Under the pieces are notes generated by a model. That model worked only from the letters and a program-made list of their open reading frames with translations, had not been told where the DNA came from and did no database searches. From Streptomyces sp. DSM 15324 (GTDB lineage Bacteria; Actinomycetota; Actinomycetes; Streptomycetales; Streptomycetaceae), in NCBI RefSeq assembly GCF_001514285.1, contig NZ_KQ949032.1:248001-312000 (forward strand): a DNA stretch of 64,000 nucleotides, in the 5' to 3' direction. Both the position numbers and the translations under genes were made by a program. Below, in pieces: positions 1-8,574 of the stretch (its first letter is position 1; each line of letters opens with the position of its first letter).

Positions 1-437
1 CCCGCATGGTGCGCTGGTGGTGGACGAACCGGCCGGCGGCGCCGATCATCCTCGCCACCGGGGGCCGGGCCCCCTGCGCGGTCAGCCTTCCCGCGCTCGC
101 CGCGTCCCGCGCGCTCGTGGCGCTGGACCGCCAGGGCATGCGGCTCGGCCCGGTCGTCGCCTCGCCCACCCGGTGGGCGATCCTCGTCCGCCCCTACTCC
201 ATGGAGCAGCTGGGCGAACTGCTCTACGCCAAGGACTTCGTCCCCGGCTCCCTGCGCTTCCACAGCGAGGGCGGCTACCTCGCCCTGCCCCCCTCGGAGA
301 CCGGCCGGGGTGACATCCGCTGGGAACGCGCCCCGCTGCCCGGCTCGGCCTCCCCCTGGGTGCCCGACGTCGAGGCCGTCGTGGACGCCGTCGTCGACGC
401 CCTCACTCGTACGGGTGTGAACGCGCCCGAGATGTAG
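1..437 (+). CDS. Bifunctional DNA primase/polymerase-like protein, C-terminal part (5' end outside window)
   Basis: The open frame runs in from the left edge (first full codon at 3) and stops with TAG at 435-437, so only about 144 C-terminal residues are present. The internal Met at 6 is probably not the start. The segment with MVRWWWTNRP, ATGGRAPCAVSLPALAAS and EQLGELLYAKDFVPGS resembles, from memory, a conserved Streptomyces protein annotated as bifunctional DNA primase/polymerase with a prim-pol-like N-terminus. The catalytic residues would lie upstream and cannot be checked. Codon use is typical of the chromosome. A secreted-protein gene follows 56 bp downstream on the same strand. Confidence 0.65.
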   Translation, partial: RMVRWWWTNRPAAPIILATGGRAPCAVSLPALAASRALVALDRQGMRLGPVVASPTRWAILVRPYSMEQLGELLYAKDFVPGSLRFHSEGGYLALPPSETGRGDIRWERAPLPGSASPWVPDVEAVVDAVVDALTRTGVNAPEM

Positions 438-493
438 GGGTGCCGGGCGCGCGCCGACCCGTAAGGCCCGGCGCCGCGCCCTATCTTCCCCGT

Positions 494-1228
494 ATGAACC
501 TTCGTCTCCTCGCCCTCGGCGGAGCCGTGGCCTGCGCGCTCGCACTTCCCTTGGCCATGGCTTCCGCGGGGCAGGTGGGAGACGAAGGCCGCTCGGCGGC
601 GCGTTCCCCGATGTCGTCGGACAGGTCCTCGGACAGATCCCCGGCCAGATCCTCGCGCGCCTCTTCGGAGGTGCCGTCGGGGGTGTCTGCGCGCGCCTCT
701 TCGCGCGTCTCCCCGGACGGGTCCTCGCGCGCGGCCTCGGACGGGTTCTCGCACGGCTCCTCGCACGGCTCCTCGCGCGGCGATACGGACCCGAAGGCGC
801 CCTCGGCCTTCCCGGCGCCGCCCCCCGCTCCCTCCGCCGGCTCCTCCCCGCTCCTGCTCGGCCTCGGACTCGCCACCGCCGCCCGCTGCGGTCCCGGACT
901 GACCTCACCCGAGGGCGTGGAGGCGCAGACCTGTGTGCTGACCCAGGGCGACGACACCTGGGCGCGCACGTACTACCGCAACGCCACAGGAAGCGCCCTG
1001 GACGCCGTCCTGAGCCTCATGGCGCCCGAGGGGCGCACGGTGCAGATGCGCTGCGCCGTGGCCGCCGAGGACGAGCCGGAGACCTGTGAGACGCCCCGTG
1101 AGCGGACGCGGGGGACCTTGGACGCGTACACCGCCGTCGCCGAGTTCTCGGCGTTCGCACGGGAGGCGGGCGAGGGGCCGCTGTTGCTGCGTTCCGGTAG
1201 CAACTCCCCGGGGGCCGGGGGAAGTTGA
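494..1228 (+). CDS. Secreted Ser/Arg-rich hypothetical protein
   Basis: The 244-residue product starts with a clear Sec signal peptide (MNLRLLALGGAVACALALPL, then AMASA), which is why I choose ATG 494 over the upstream in-frame ATG at 440. Residues about 30-95 are a low-complexity Ser/Arg/Asp linker with near repeats (SSDRSS, ARASSR, SHGSSHGS). The C-terminal 130 residues look folded and have several Cys (RCGPGL, QTCVL, MRCAV, ETCETP), suggesting disulfides outside the cell. I do not recognise the family. It is followed by hairpins separating it from the convergent SEC-C gene. Confidence 0.7.
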   Translation: MNLRLLALGGAVACALALPLAMASAGQVGDEGRSAARSPMSSDRSSDRSPARSSRASSEVPSGVSARASSRVSPDGSSRAASDGFSHGSSHGSSRGDTDPKAPSAFPAPPPAPSAGSSPLLLGLGLATAARCGPGLTSPEGVEAQTCVLTQGDDTWARTYYRNATGSALDAVLSLMAPEGRTVQMRCAVAAEDEPETCETPRERTRGTLDAYTAVAEFSAFAREAGEGPLLLRSGSNSPGAGGS

Positions 1229-1269
1229 CGGAGGGGTCGGTCCGTCCGGGCCGATCGGACATGCAAAGA

Positions 1270-1307
1270 CCCGGTTGCTGGCGACGGGGGATGCACCAGC
1301 AACCGGG
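1270..1307 (+). terminator. Hairpin downstream of the secreted-protein gene
   Basis: CCCGGTTGCTGG (1270-1281) pairs perfectly with CCAGCAACCGGG (1296-1307), a 12-bp stem with a 14-nt loop, 41 bp after the stop codon. There is no T-run, as is usual for Streptomyces terminators. Confidence 0.55.
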
Positions 1308-1460
1308 CTATTGGAACGGTAACAAGAGATCGGCTCCAAGCAAATTCGATCTCTGGTTTTCATCGGGCTTTCGGACACGCGCTGATCGGCGATTTCTGGC
1401 GCCGACTCGCCTTGTGCGTACGGGAGTTGTGAGCGGAGTCACGCCTTCCGCCCCGTCCGG

Positions 1461-1486
1461 CCCGGCTGACCGACCGGTCAGCCGGG
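1461..1486. terminator. Bidirectional terminator hairpin between convergent genes
   Basis: CCCGGCTGACC (1461-1471) and GGTCAGCCGGG (1476-1486) form an 11-bp perfect stem with a 4-nt loop, 21 bp beyond the stop of the leftward SEC-C gene. Its symmetry and position suit termination in both directions. Confidence 0.6.
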
Positions 1487-1506
1487 GCCCGTCCGGCGGC
1501 CGTGCC

Positions 1507-2472
1507 TCAGCTCAGCGTCACCTGGCGGTTGGTGAGCCCGCCGCGCGCCCGGCGCTCCTCGGGCGTCAGCGGTGCCTCCGAGGCCAGGGCCGCCGCGAGC
1601 CGCTCGGCGAACTCGGCGGCCGGCTTCTCGACGTCGTCCGCCGAGACCCCGCTCGGCAGGTCCCAGACCGGCACGGTCAGGCCGTGCGCCCGGAAGGAGC
1701 CCACCAGACGGGTCCCCTCACCGAGGCTGGAACGTCCCGCCGCGTGCAGTCGCGCGAGAGCGTCCAGGAGCCTCTCCTCCGGGTGCGGCATGACCCACCG
1801 CAGGTGGTTCTTGTCCGGGGTCTCGCACCAGTAGGCGGAGTCCACCCCGGTCAGCTTCACGGTCGGGATCGCCGCCGCGTTGGCCCGCTCCAGGGAGGCG
1901 GAGACGTCCGGGGAGGCGTTCTCCGGGTCCGGCACCCAGAACTCGAAACCGTCGTGCACAACTGGCTCGAACACGCCTTCGGCGTCGAGCAGATCCTGCA
2001 TCCGGGGACCGTCCGCCGGGGCGCGCCGGGCCTGCACCGGAGTACCCGGCTGTGCCTCCAGGGCCCGCTGCAGAGTGTCCGCCAGGTCGCGGCTGATGTC
2101 GCCGGACGGCGTGTCGTTCTGCAGGCCGAGCAGCACCGAGCCGTCGTCGCGGCGCAGCGCGGGCCAGGCCATCGGCAGGACCGTGGCGAGCGTGACGGAG
2201 GGGACGCCCTCGGGCAGTCCGTCCTTCAGCGTCAGCTCGACGGTGGCGGCCGGGACCAGCTCGCGCAGGGCCACCCAGTCGCACTCGCCCGGCAGGCCCT
2301 CGAAGGGGCGCTGCACCAGCTCGGTCACGGCGTGCGCGGCGGCCCGGCCGTGGCAGGCCTTGTAACGGCGGCCACTGCCGCAGGGGCAGGGCTCCCTGGC
2401 GCCGACGACCGGGATCTCCCCGTCCGTGAGCTGCGGCCGGCCGGCCTTCGTCTGGGGTCGCTTCTTGGCCAC
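1507..2472 (-). CDS. DUF5926 family protein with SEC-C zinc motif
   Basis: GTG at 2472-2470 is taken as start because GGGAG lies about 8 nt upstream; the open frame extends further but that extension looks like leader. The 321-residue protein begins MAKKRPQTK and carries a SEC-C motif near residues 29-42 (CPCGSGRRYKACHG), the Zn-binding C-x-C-x8-C-H signature also found at the C-terminus of SecA. The rest matches what I recall of DUF5926 proteins (motifs YWCETPDKNHLRWVMPHPEE and GLTNRQVTLS). It is probably cytoplasmic; no enzymatic role is known. The SEC-C motif suggests zinc-dependent protein or ribosome contact. Confidence 0.85.
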   Translation of the reverse strand: MAKKRPQTKAGRPQLTDGEIPVVGAREPCPCGSGRRYKACHGRAAAHAVTELVQRPFEGLPGECDWVALRELVPAATVELTLKDGLPEGVPSVTLATVLPMAWPALRRDDGSVLLGLQNDTPSGDISRDLADTLQRALEAQPGTPVQARRAPADGPRMQDLLDAEGVFEPVVHDGFEFWVPDPENASPDVSASLERANAAAIPTVKLTGVDSAYWCETPDKNHLRWVMPHPEERLLDALARLHAAGRSSLGEGTRLVGSFRAHGLTVPVWDLPSGVSADDVEKPAAEFAERLAAALASEAPLTPEERRARGGLTNRQVTLS

Positions 2473-2701
2473 TGGGTGTCTCCCGGGTACGGCACGTCTG
2501 GTACGGGCGGAGCCTAGCCGTTCGCACCCGGGACCACGGGTACCTGTGGACAACGTGGCGGTTGTGGACAACGGGTTGGGGCCTCAGGGGGTCGGTACTC
2601 CAGGGGGCCGGGTCGGTACGGATCGCCTGGGGATCGCGTGCGCGGGGACCGGACCGGTCGGGACCGGGCTCCGCTGCGAGGCCGGCCGTCGGCGACCGGC
2701 A

Positions 2702-2721
2702 CCCGGCCGTCGACGGCCGGG
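2702..2721 (-). terminator. Palindrome after the ATP-binding protein gene
   Basis: A perfect 20-bp palindrome, CCCGGCCGTCGACGGCCGGG, lies 28 bp beyond the stop codon of the leftward ATPase gene. It could act as terminator for that gene. Related GACCGG/CCGGTC repeats surround it. Confidence 0.4.
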
Positions 2722-2748
2722 GGCAGTCCCGGTCGTCGACGGTCCGGG

Positions 2749-3438
2749 TCAGTCCAGGTCGTCGAACGCGTCGGCGAAGTCCAGGCCCGGAATCGACGCC
2801 ACCGAGGGCGCTGCGACCCGGGAGGCGAAGTCGTCGCGACGGCAGCCGGCATCGGGGTCGTAGGCGTCCGCGTGGACGAGGACCCACACGGTGACCTCGC
2901 CTCGGGCGTTGTCCCGTACACCCCAGTCGTCCGACAGGGCCGTGATGATGTTCAGCCCCCGGCCGCCGTGCGCGGTGACGGAGGGGGTGGCCGGCGAGGG
3001 CCGGGTCGGGCCGCCGCCGTCGGTCACCTCGACCATCAGCCGGCCGCCGGTGTCGACCCGCCACGCGGCACGGACATCGCCGTCCCCCGCGAAGGCCTCG
3101 CCCAGGGGCCGGCCGTGTTTGCACGCATTGCTCAAAAGTTCGGAAAGGATCAGTACGGCATCATCGATGACCGCCTCCGACACCCCGCCTCTGCGCAACT
3201 GGTCGCGCATGCGGTGTCGCGCCTTCCCCACGCCCGCAGGGCCATGGGGTACGGCCATGCTCGACGACGTGGGCACCTCCTGTGCCACCACCAACGCCAC
3301 CCCCGAGACCTCCTTCGCCCCACGCCACCGTGTGGATGCCCCATTGGCCTGTACCGGAAACCGGCCAATCCACGTCCTCAGACGCATCCGCAACGATCGA
3401 ACACGGAGCGAATGCGCCGGAGTACTCCCCGTGAGCAC
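2749..3438 (-). CDS. Anti-sigma-factor-type ATP-binding protein (HATPase_c_2)
   Basis: A 229-residue protein of the RsbW/SpoIIAB-like GHKL group that is abundant in Streptomyces. The N box is LILSELLSNACKHG, the G1 box TDGGGPTRP and the G2 box HGGRGLNIITALSDDWG, so ATP binding should be intact. Such proteins typically bind sigma factors or anti-anti-sigma factors. No sigma or antagonist gene is adjacent, so the partner is unknown. The start is uncertain: GTG 3405 or ATG 3390 or ATG 3258 are alternatives, the last lying directly before the conserved core. The acidic C-terminal tail (DFADAFDDLD) is unusual but in frame. Confidence 0.8.
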   Translation of the reverse strand: MLTGSTPAHSLRVRSLRMRLRTWIGRFPVQANGASTRWRGAKEVSGVALVVAQEVPTSSSMAVPHGPAGVGKARHRMRDQLRRGGVSEAVIDDAVLILSELLSNACKHGRPLGEAFAGDGDVRAAWRVDTGGRLMVEVTDGGGPTRPSPATPSVTAHGGRGLNIITALSDDWGVRDNARGEVTVWVLVHADAYDPDAGCRRDDFASRVAAPSVASIPGLDFADAFDDLD

Positions 3439-3553
3439 TTGGCTGATTTTCGACGGAGTGGCCGATTTGGAGGATGCGGGAGGGTTGGCGTGGGGTCAAG
3501 GGGACGTGAGGTATCTGTGCGGTGTGAGTGTCCTGTGGGACGCATGTCGTGGC

Positions 3554-3584
3554 GCCCATGGCCGTCGGACGGACGGCCATGGGC
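3554..3584 (-). terminator. Strong hairpin after glycerophosphodiesterase gene
   Basis: GCCCATGGCCGTC (3554-3566) pairs with GACGGCCATGGGC (3572-3584), a perfect 13-bp stem with a 5-nt loop, 12 bp beyond the leftward stop codon. Confidence 0.7.
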
Positions 3585-3596
3585 CGGTGCGTGCGT

Positions 3597-4433
3597 TCAG
3601 CGGCCCAACCGGTCGAGCACCGCGCGCGGGCGGTTGGTGATGATCGCGTCGATGCCCAGCTCGACACAGAGGTCCACGTCCTCCGGCTCGTTCACCGTCC
3701 AGACGTGCACCTGGTGGCCGGCCTGCTTCAGGCGCTCGATGTACACCGGGTGGTTGCGCACGATCCTGATCGAGGGGCCCGCGATCCCCACGCCGGAGGG
3801 CAGCCGGCCGTCGCGCAGCCGGGGGGAGGCGAACTGCGACAGATGGACGGTCGGCAGCAACGGCGCCACCGCGTGCACGCGGTGCAGGGAACGTGCCGAG
3901 AAGCTCATGATCCGCACGGGCGACTCGGCCGCCGACTCCGGCGCGTCCAGGCCGAACCGCTTCAGCAGTATCAGCAGCCGCTCCTCGACCTGCCCGGCCC
4001 AGCGGGTCGGATGTTTGGTCTCGATGGCCAGCTCGACCCGGCGGCCCGAGTCGGAGACCAGCTCCAGCAGCCGCTCCAGGGTCAGTACGGACGTCTCCTC
4101 GCGGTCCTCCGGCCGGACCTCCCAGTCCGGGTCCTCCACGCGCGCGTGCCAGGCCTCGCGGGCCTCCCGTGTCTTCCAGGAGCCGAAGTCCAGCGCCGCG
4201 AGATCGGCGAGTTCCAGGGCGGAGACGGCACCGCGGCCGTTGGACGTACGGTTGACGCGTCGGTCGTGCACACAGACGAGATGTCCGTCCGCGGTCAGCC
4301 GTACATCGCACTCGAGGGCGTCCGCACCGTCCTCGATCGCCTTCTTGTACGCGGCCAGGGTGTGCTCGGGGGCCTCCTCGGAGGCTCCGCGGTGGGCGAC
4401 GACTTGAATGTGGTGCTGCCGTGCGTGGGTCAC
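3597..4433 (-). CDS. Glycerophosphodiester phosphodiesterase
   Basis: A 278-residue GDPD-family TIM-barrel enzyme that hydrolyses glycerophosphodiesters to glycerol-3-phosphate and an alcohol. Visible signatures are HRGASEEAPEHTLAAY near residues 14-29 (catalytic His and Glu), ALECDVRLTADGHLVCVHD near residues 39-57 (metal-binding E/D and second catalytic His) and the C-terminal VHVWTVNEPEDV. There is no signal peptide, so it acts in the cytoplasm. The start is GTG 4433 with only weak ribosome-binding sequence. It stands alone, with a terminator after it and the HtrA gene divergent upstream. I could not identify promoter elements in the 256 bp between them. Confidence 0.93.
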   Translation of the reverse strand: MTHARQHHIQVVAHRGASEEAPEHTLAAYKKAIEDGADALECDVRLTADGHLVCVHDRRVNRTSNGRGAVSALELADLAALDFGSWKTREAREAWHARVEDPDWEVRPEDREETSVLTLERLLELVSDSGRRVELAIETKHPTRWAGQVEERLLILLKRFGLDAPESAAESPVRIMSFSARSLHRVHAVAPLLPTVHLSQFASPRLRDGRLPSGVGIAGPSIRIVRNHPVYIERLKQAGHQVHVWTVNEPEDVDLCVELGIDAIITNRPRAVLDRLGR

Positions 4434-4689
4434 CGCGTCATGGTGCCACCGCGAGCATCTGAGAACAGTCTGAGATGTTTCGAAGATGCGCGCTTAGTGC
4501 ACTAAAAGTCCCTTATAAAGATTGCCCGGAGACCCACAGCCAGCGCTTATGGTGCTCTGACGGCCCGTGGGAAAAGCTGAGCGGTACACAAGCGCACGCA
4601 CAGCCACCCCGCGCCGGGTCGACGACAAGCGTGAACGGGCGAGACCTAGTGCGACCGACGACAACAGCCGTGGATCGAGGAGAAGAGCT

Positions 4690-6282
4690 GTGAGCACCGA
4701 GAACGAGGGCACGAACGAGGGCACCCCGGTCCCCCCGGCGCCGTCCGGACCCCCCGTGCCGGTGGAGTCCTCCTCGGCCGCCGCCCCTCAGGCGCCCGCG
4801 TCGGACGCCGGCGCCACCACTCCCCTCCCGCAGACCCCGCCGGCTGCTCCCGCGGCCCCGGCGGCCCCTGCGGCTCCCGTGGGCGACTGGCCCCCGCCGG
4901 CCGCCCCCCAGCCGGCACCGGCACCGCCCGCGGCCGCGGGCAACTGGCCCCCGCCGGCCGCCCCCGCCGCCCCGGCGCCCGCCGCCGCCACGGACGGCTG
5001 GCAGAACCCGCCCACCACCCCGCTCTACGCCGAGGCCGGCGTCGGCGCCGGCACGCACGCGTACGGCGACGCCGCCGCGGCGGGGGCCGGCGGCATGGGC
5101 GGAGGCGGCGGAGGCGACGCCCTCGCCTGGGGCGCCTCCTACCAGCAGCCCGCGCCGAAGCCGCGCAGCGGCCGGGGCGGACTCGTCGCCGCCGTGCTCG
5201 TCGCCGCTCTGGTCGCGGGCGGCCTCGGCGGCGGACTCGGCTACACCCTCGCCAAGAACGACGACAACACCGGTTCGACCACCGTCGCCGCCGCCACCAG
5301 CGGCGGCGACGTGAAGCGCGCGGCGGGATCGGTCGCCGGGGTGGCCCAGGCGGCCCTGCCCTCCACGGTCACCATCGAGGCCGAGTCCAGCAACGGCGAG
5401 GGCGGCACCGGCACCGGGTTCGTCTTCGACACCCAGGGCCACATCGTCACCAACAACCACGTCGTCGCGGACGCCGTGGACGGCGGCAAGCTGACGGCCA
5501 CCTTCCCCAACGGCAAGAAGTACGACGCCGAGGTCGTCGGCCACGCCCAGGGCTACGACGTCGCCGTCATCAAGCTGAAGAACGCGCCGTCGGACCTCAA
5601 GCCGCTCACCCTCGGCGACTCCGACAAGGTCGCGGTCGGCGACTCGACGATCGCCATCGGCGCCCCCTTCGGCCTCTCCAACACGGTGACCACGGGCATC
5701 ATCAGCGCCAAGAACCGCCCGGTGGCCTCCTCCGACGGCAGCGGCAGCTCCTCGTCCTACATGAGCGCCCTGCAGACCGACGCGTCGATCAACCCGGGCA
5801 ACTCCGGCGGCCCGCTCCTCGACGCCCAGGGCAACGTCATCGGCATCAACTCCGCGATCCAGTCCACCGGCAGCGGCGGCCTGGGCGGCACCTCCCAGTC
5901 CGGCTCGATCGGCCTCGGCTTCGCCATCCCGATCAACCAGGCCAAGTACGTCGCCCAGCAGCTGATCAAGACCGGTGAGCCGGTGTACGCGAAGATCGGC
6001 GCCTCCGTCTCCCTTCAGGACTCGGGCAACGGTGCGAAGATCACCGACCAGGGTTCGGGCGGCGCCTCCGCGGTGGAGTCGGGCGGCCCCGCCGACAAGG
6101 CCGGCCTCAAGCCGGGTGACGTCATCACCAAGCTCGACGACACGGTGATCGACTCCGGCCCGACCCTCATCGGCGAGATCTGGACCCACCAGCCCGGCGA
6201 CAAGGTCACGATCACCTACGAGCGCGACGGCAAGACCCACACCGTCGAACTCACCCTCGGCTCCCGCAAGGGCGACAACTGA
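4690..6282 (+). CDS. Membrane-anchored HtrA-like serine protease with PDZ domain
   Basis: The start is GTG 4690, preceded by GAGGAGAAG; an in-frame ATG at 4567 lacks support. The 530-residue protein has a Pro/Ala-rich cytoplasmic N-terminus with repeated NWPPPAAP/DWPPPAAP motifs, one membrane helix at about 166-190, a trypsin-like domain with the full triad His257 (TNNHVV), Asp290 (GYDVAVIKL) and Ser372 (GNSGGPL), and a C-terminal PDZ domain (GPADKAGLKPGDVI). Members of this family degrade or process misfolded proteins outside the membrane during envelope stress. It is followed by tRNA-Ser. Confidence 0.95.
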   Translation: MSTENEGTNEGTPVPPAPSGPPVPVESSSAAAPQAPASDAGATTPLPQTPPAAPAAPAAPAAPVGDWPPPAAPQPAPAPPAAAGNWPPPAAPAAPAPAAATDGWQNPPTTPLYAEAGVGAGTHAYGDAAAAGAGGMGGGGGGDALAWGASYQQPAPKPRSGRGGLVAAVLVAALVAGGLGGGLGYTLAKNDDNTGSTTVAAATSGGDVKRAAGSVAGVAQAALPSTVTIEAESSNGEGGTGTGFVFDTQGHIVTNNHVVADAVDGGKLTATFPNGKKYDAEVVGHAQGYDVAVIKLKNAPSDLKPLTLGDSDKVAVGDSTIAIGAPFGLSNTVTTGIISAKNRPVASSDGSGSSSSYMSALQTDASINPGNSGGPLLDAQGNVIGINSAIQSTGSGGLGGTSQSGSIGLGFAIPINQAKYVAQQLIKTGEPVYAKIGASVSLQDSGNGAKITDQGSGGASAVESGGPADKAGLKPGDVITKLDDTVIDSGPTLIGEIWTHQPGDKVTITYERDGKTHTVELTLGSRKGDN

Positions 6283-6384
6283 GCCCACGCGCGCGTACCT
6301 CCCCGGCTCAGCACCGACTGACCCACACGCGCGCGTGTTCACCCGTTACCCTTGTCCCCGCGCCGCCGATCAAGGGCGACGCGG

Positions 6385-6471
6385 GGAGACGTGCCCGAGC
6401 GGCCTAAGGGAACGGTCTTGAAAACCGTCGTGGCAGCGATGTCACCGTGGGTTCAAATCCCACCGTCTCCG
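6385..6471 (+). tRNA. tRNA-Ser (anticodon UGA)
   Basis: Acceptor arms GGAGACG (6385-6391) and CGTCTCC (6464-6470) pair perfectly, with discriminator G at 6471. The anticodon loop CTTGAAA (6417-6423) gives anticodon TGA. A long variable arm and a GTTCAAATC T-loop are present. CCA is not encoded. Length 87 nt, normal for a type II tRNA. Confidence 0.96.
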
Positions 6472-6475
6472 CAGT

Positions 6476-6516
6476 AGAGCGGCCCCTGACCTGGGTGTTT
6501 GGTCAGGGGCCGCTCT
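6476..6516 (+). terminator. Terminator after tRNA-Ser(UGA)
   Basis: AGAGCGGCCCCTGACC (6476-6491) and GGTCAGGGGCCGCTCT (6501-6516) form a perfect 16-bp stem with a 9-nt loop starting five bases after the tRNA. Confidence 0.9.
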
Positions 6517-7268
6517 CTTGTCCAGCTACCGAGGCTGCCCGGTGTTTCCCTGCGGTTTCCCGCTCTATCGGGCACGGCTGGGGCACGGTTCCCCGATCAC
6601 TGCACGGTTCCTGAGCGCGTCTGAGTAGCTGGCCCTCGCCGGGCTGGTGTACGGGTGTGCAGCTCTTAACACTCGGCGGCGGAGCATTCCGTTCGCCTGC
6701 CTGGCTGTTAGCACGCACTGACGAGACAGCTCACCCCTCCAAGGCCCGCTCGATCTGTTCGTTCGAGCGTTGCTGACTGCGGTGCATCGCCGTGGCGTAG
6801 AAGCGGAACAGGACCGCGATGCGAATACGCACATCAGCCAGGGCACGGTCACCGCGGAGGCCAAGCCATGGCACGTCGACTCGGCCCACCTCCGAGACCG
6901 GCTGGAAGTGAGACCGCCTGGAAGTACTGGGGAACCGCGACATGACCGGCCCAGGCCGCCCTTGCCGCTGTTCATGGCGGGACCCCGGTCGAGGCCGGCG
7001 CGGAACGCGTGAGCGACGGCGTCCACACAGAGCCGGCACTCACCAGCGGGAAGGCCTACAAGCTCAGCCTCGTCTGCGTCGGCACCGGCAGCGCGCAGCT
7101 GACGTTCTCACCGAGGGATCCACCGGTGTGATCGCCTGGCAGATCGACGCCGTCTGACAGGCCGATCAGGGTGCCGTCCGGCACAGCCGCCGGGCGGTGA
7201 CCTGTCGCGTCCGGGCACACCCCAGGCAATCGCGTGCAGAAAGCCCGAGCTTCCCGAGCGGAGGCGCG
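6517..7268. other. Gene-poor scar beside tRNA-Ser, with decayed fragments
   Basis: About 750 bp downstream of the tRNA contain no convincing intact gene. Short open frames on both strands have mixed codon use. The leftward frame ending at 6731 finishes with VRIRIAVLFRFYATAMHRSQ then QRSNEQIERALEG, which reads like the C-terminus of a real protein, but no start or family can be assigned. A rightward secreted-protein remnant is at 7012-7157 (listed separately). Placement directly after a tRNA suggests a former integration site, but I found no integrase and no copy of the tRNA 3' end. Confidence 0.5.
7012..7157 (+). pseudogene. Remnant of a small secreted protein gene (C-terminal fragments)
   Basis: In one frame the DNA encodes LTSGKAYKLSLVCVGTGSAQ and then LTFSP, followed by a stop; another frame resumes with TGVIAWQIDAV and a stop at 7155-7157. 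Both pieces resemble, from memory, the C-terminal half of Streptomyces secreted or lipoprotein families (a KGKTYKLSLVCxGxGxAxLTF core and a GVIAWQI ending), but the middle is missing and the frame changes. There is no N-terminus or signal peptide. I infer an internal deletion in a former gene. Confidence 0.45.
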
Positions 7269-7772
7269 CTACCTGGCAACGGATCGTTGCACCGGCCGAG
7301 TCCGGAAGCGGCGGCTCAGCCAGACATACGCAGCCATGGCCAACGAGCCGCGCGCCATGAAGTCGGCCCACAACGGGAGGATTTGGGCGGCGAGGCCAGC
7401 CCTCAGGACGCCCGCCAGAAGAACGGTCGTGAGCACACCCGCAACCGCCAGGACGAGCACATAGCTGACACCGGCCGTACGGTTCCGACCAAGCCAAGTA
7501 CCCAGCAGTCCCGAGGGGATCTGCACTGCCACGTGGAAGCTCACGCAGCCGAACACGACCGCCACGAGGAGCATGAAAGGCGGTACGTCCGCCGAAGGAT
7601 CATTGGCCGGAGCTGCGCCGTAGGCGTCCAGAACCCAGACCGGTGGCACAAGGAAGGTGAGGAGAAGCAGCGCTCCGCTCAGATGCATGGCGGCGAGGTG
7701 TACTGCCGCTCGACGGAGCACCGTCTTCGTACGCCTCGTCGTAGACGTCGACTCGCGATCTCCTGCCCTCAT
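7269..7772 (-). CDS. Hypothetical integral membrane protein
   Basis: A 167-residue protein with four likely membrane helices, around LSGALLLLTFLVPPVWVL, FMLLVAVVFGCVSFHVAVQI, VSYVLVLAVAGVLTTVLLAG and the last near LPLWADFMARGSLAMAAYVW, flanked by basic ends (RRTKTVLRRA, SRRFRTRPVQ). I do not recognise the family. Codon use is slightly less GC-biased than neighbouring genes, consistent with the adjoining accessory scar. The ATG at 7772 is the longest choice; no strong ribosome site decides it. No operon partner. Confidence 0.6.
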   Translation of the reverse strand: MRAGDRESTSTTRRTKTVLRRAAVHLAAMHLSGALLLLTFLVPPVWVLDAYGAAPANDPSADVPPFMLLVAVVFGCVSFHVAVQIPSGLLGTWLGRNRTAGVSYVLVLAVAGVLTTVLLAGVLRAGLAAQILPLWADFMARGSLAMAAYVWLSRRFRTRPVQRSVAR

Positions 7773-7972
7773 GGCTCCCTACACATCTCGTGCACTCTGC
7801 CTCACGACACCGGCAGCACAGTACGTCCTGCCACTCCTGCTATACCTGCCCGTCTCAGTCGCCGTCTCATGCAGCATCGTTCACGCCCGTCCAGACGGCC
7901 GCCCGTGCCAGAGACGTGCCAGATCGGGTGTGGGAATCACGGAGAACACCGGGGACCGTTCGAGCCGAGGGG

Positions 7973-8311
7973 TCAGCTCTCCGGGTCGTACATGATCTCG
8001 CGGACCTCCTGCGCGCACCGGCACGACTCGGCGAGCTTCGCGGCCCACCTCAGTGCGTCTTCGCGCGAGGGGACCTCGATGATCGAGAAGCCGCCGACGA
8101 CCGCCTTGGTCTCGGGGAAGGGGCCGTCGGTGACCGTGCCGTCGGTGGCCACGATGCTCGCCCGCTGACGTGCCACTCCCGCTCCGAAGATCCAGACGCC
8201 CGCGTCCTTGGCCTCCCGCACCACCCGGCGCGATGCCGCGTCGAGCGCCGGCAGGTCCGCCTCGGGGAAGTCCATCGCACCGTCGTCGAACGAGATCAGG
8301 TACCGCGCCAT
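7973..8311 (-). CDS. YciI-like (YCII-related, DGPF-type) protein
   Basis: A 112-residue small ferredoxin-like alpha/beta protein. The conserved DGPFPETKAVVGGFSIIEV segment is the hallmark of DGPF/YCII-related proteins, whose biochemical role is unclear; several are encoded beside ECF sigma factors. The start ATG 8311 is backed by AAGGAGG nine bases upstream. No sigma factor gene is adjacent here. The C-terminus has two Cys (SCRCAQE) that are not a family feature I know. Confidence 0.88.
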   Translation of the reverse strand: MARYLISFDDGAMDFPEADLPALDAASRRVVREAKDAGVWIFGAGVARQRASIVATDGTVTDGPFPETKAVVGGFSIIEVPSREDALRWAAKLAESCRCAQEVREIMYDPES

Positions 8312-8574
8312 CGTGCTCGCCTCCTTGTCGGCGACCCTGGCCGCCGCGTCGCTGCTCCGGGGCGGACGGATTCCGCCTCAGCTTCTCATCGGTCGTTCCG
8401 ACCCGTTCCGCAAGCGCCCGTGCCCCGTCACACCCGTCGCCACCCCGTGACAGCTCTGTCCCGACTGTGTGACGCAAGGGCTTACCGGTCTACCGCTCTG
8501 ACCAGGGACGTTGTTAGCGTCCCGGCTCGGGGTGCGGCCGAGTGGGCCGCCCGTGCACAGGGGGGACGTCCCAG

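Noticed and set aside
4513..6342. A 609-codon minus-strand open frame
   Set aside because: Shadow of the HtrA protease gene; Gly/Arg/Val-rich text without family similarity.
6385..7268. Active integrative element at tRNA-Ser
   Set aside because: No integrase, excisionase or repeated tRNA end found; only fragments remain.
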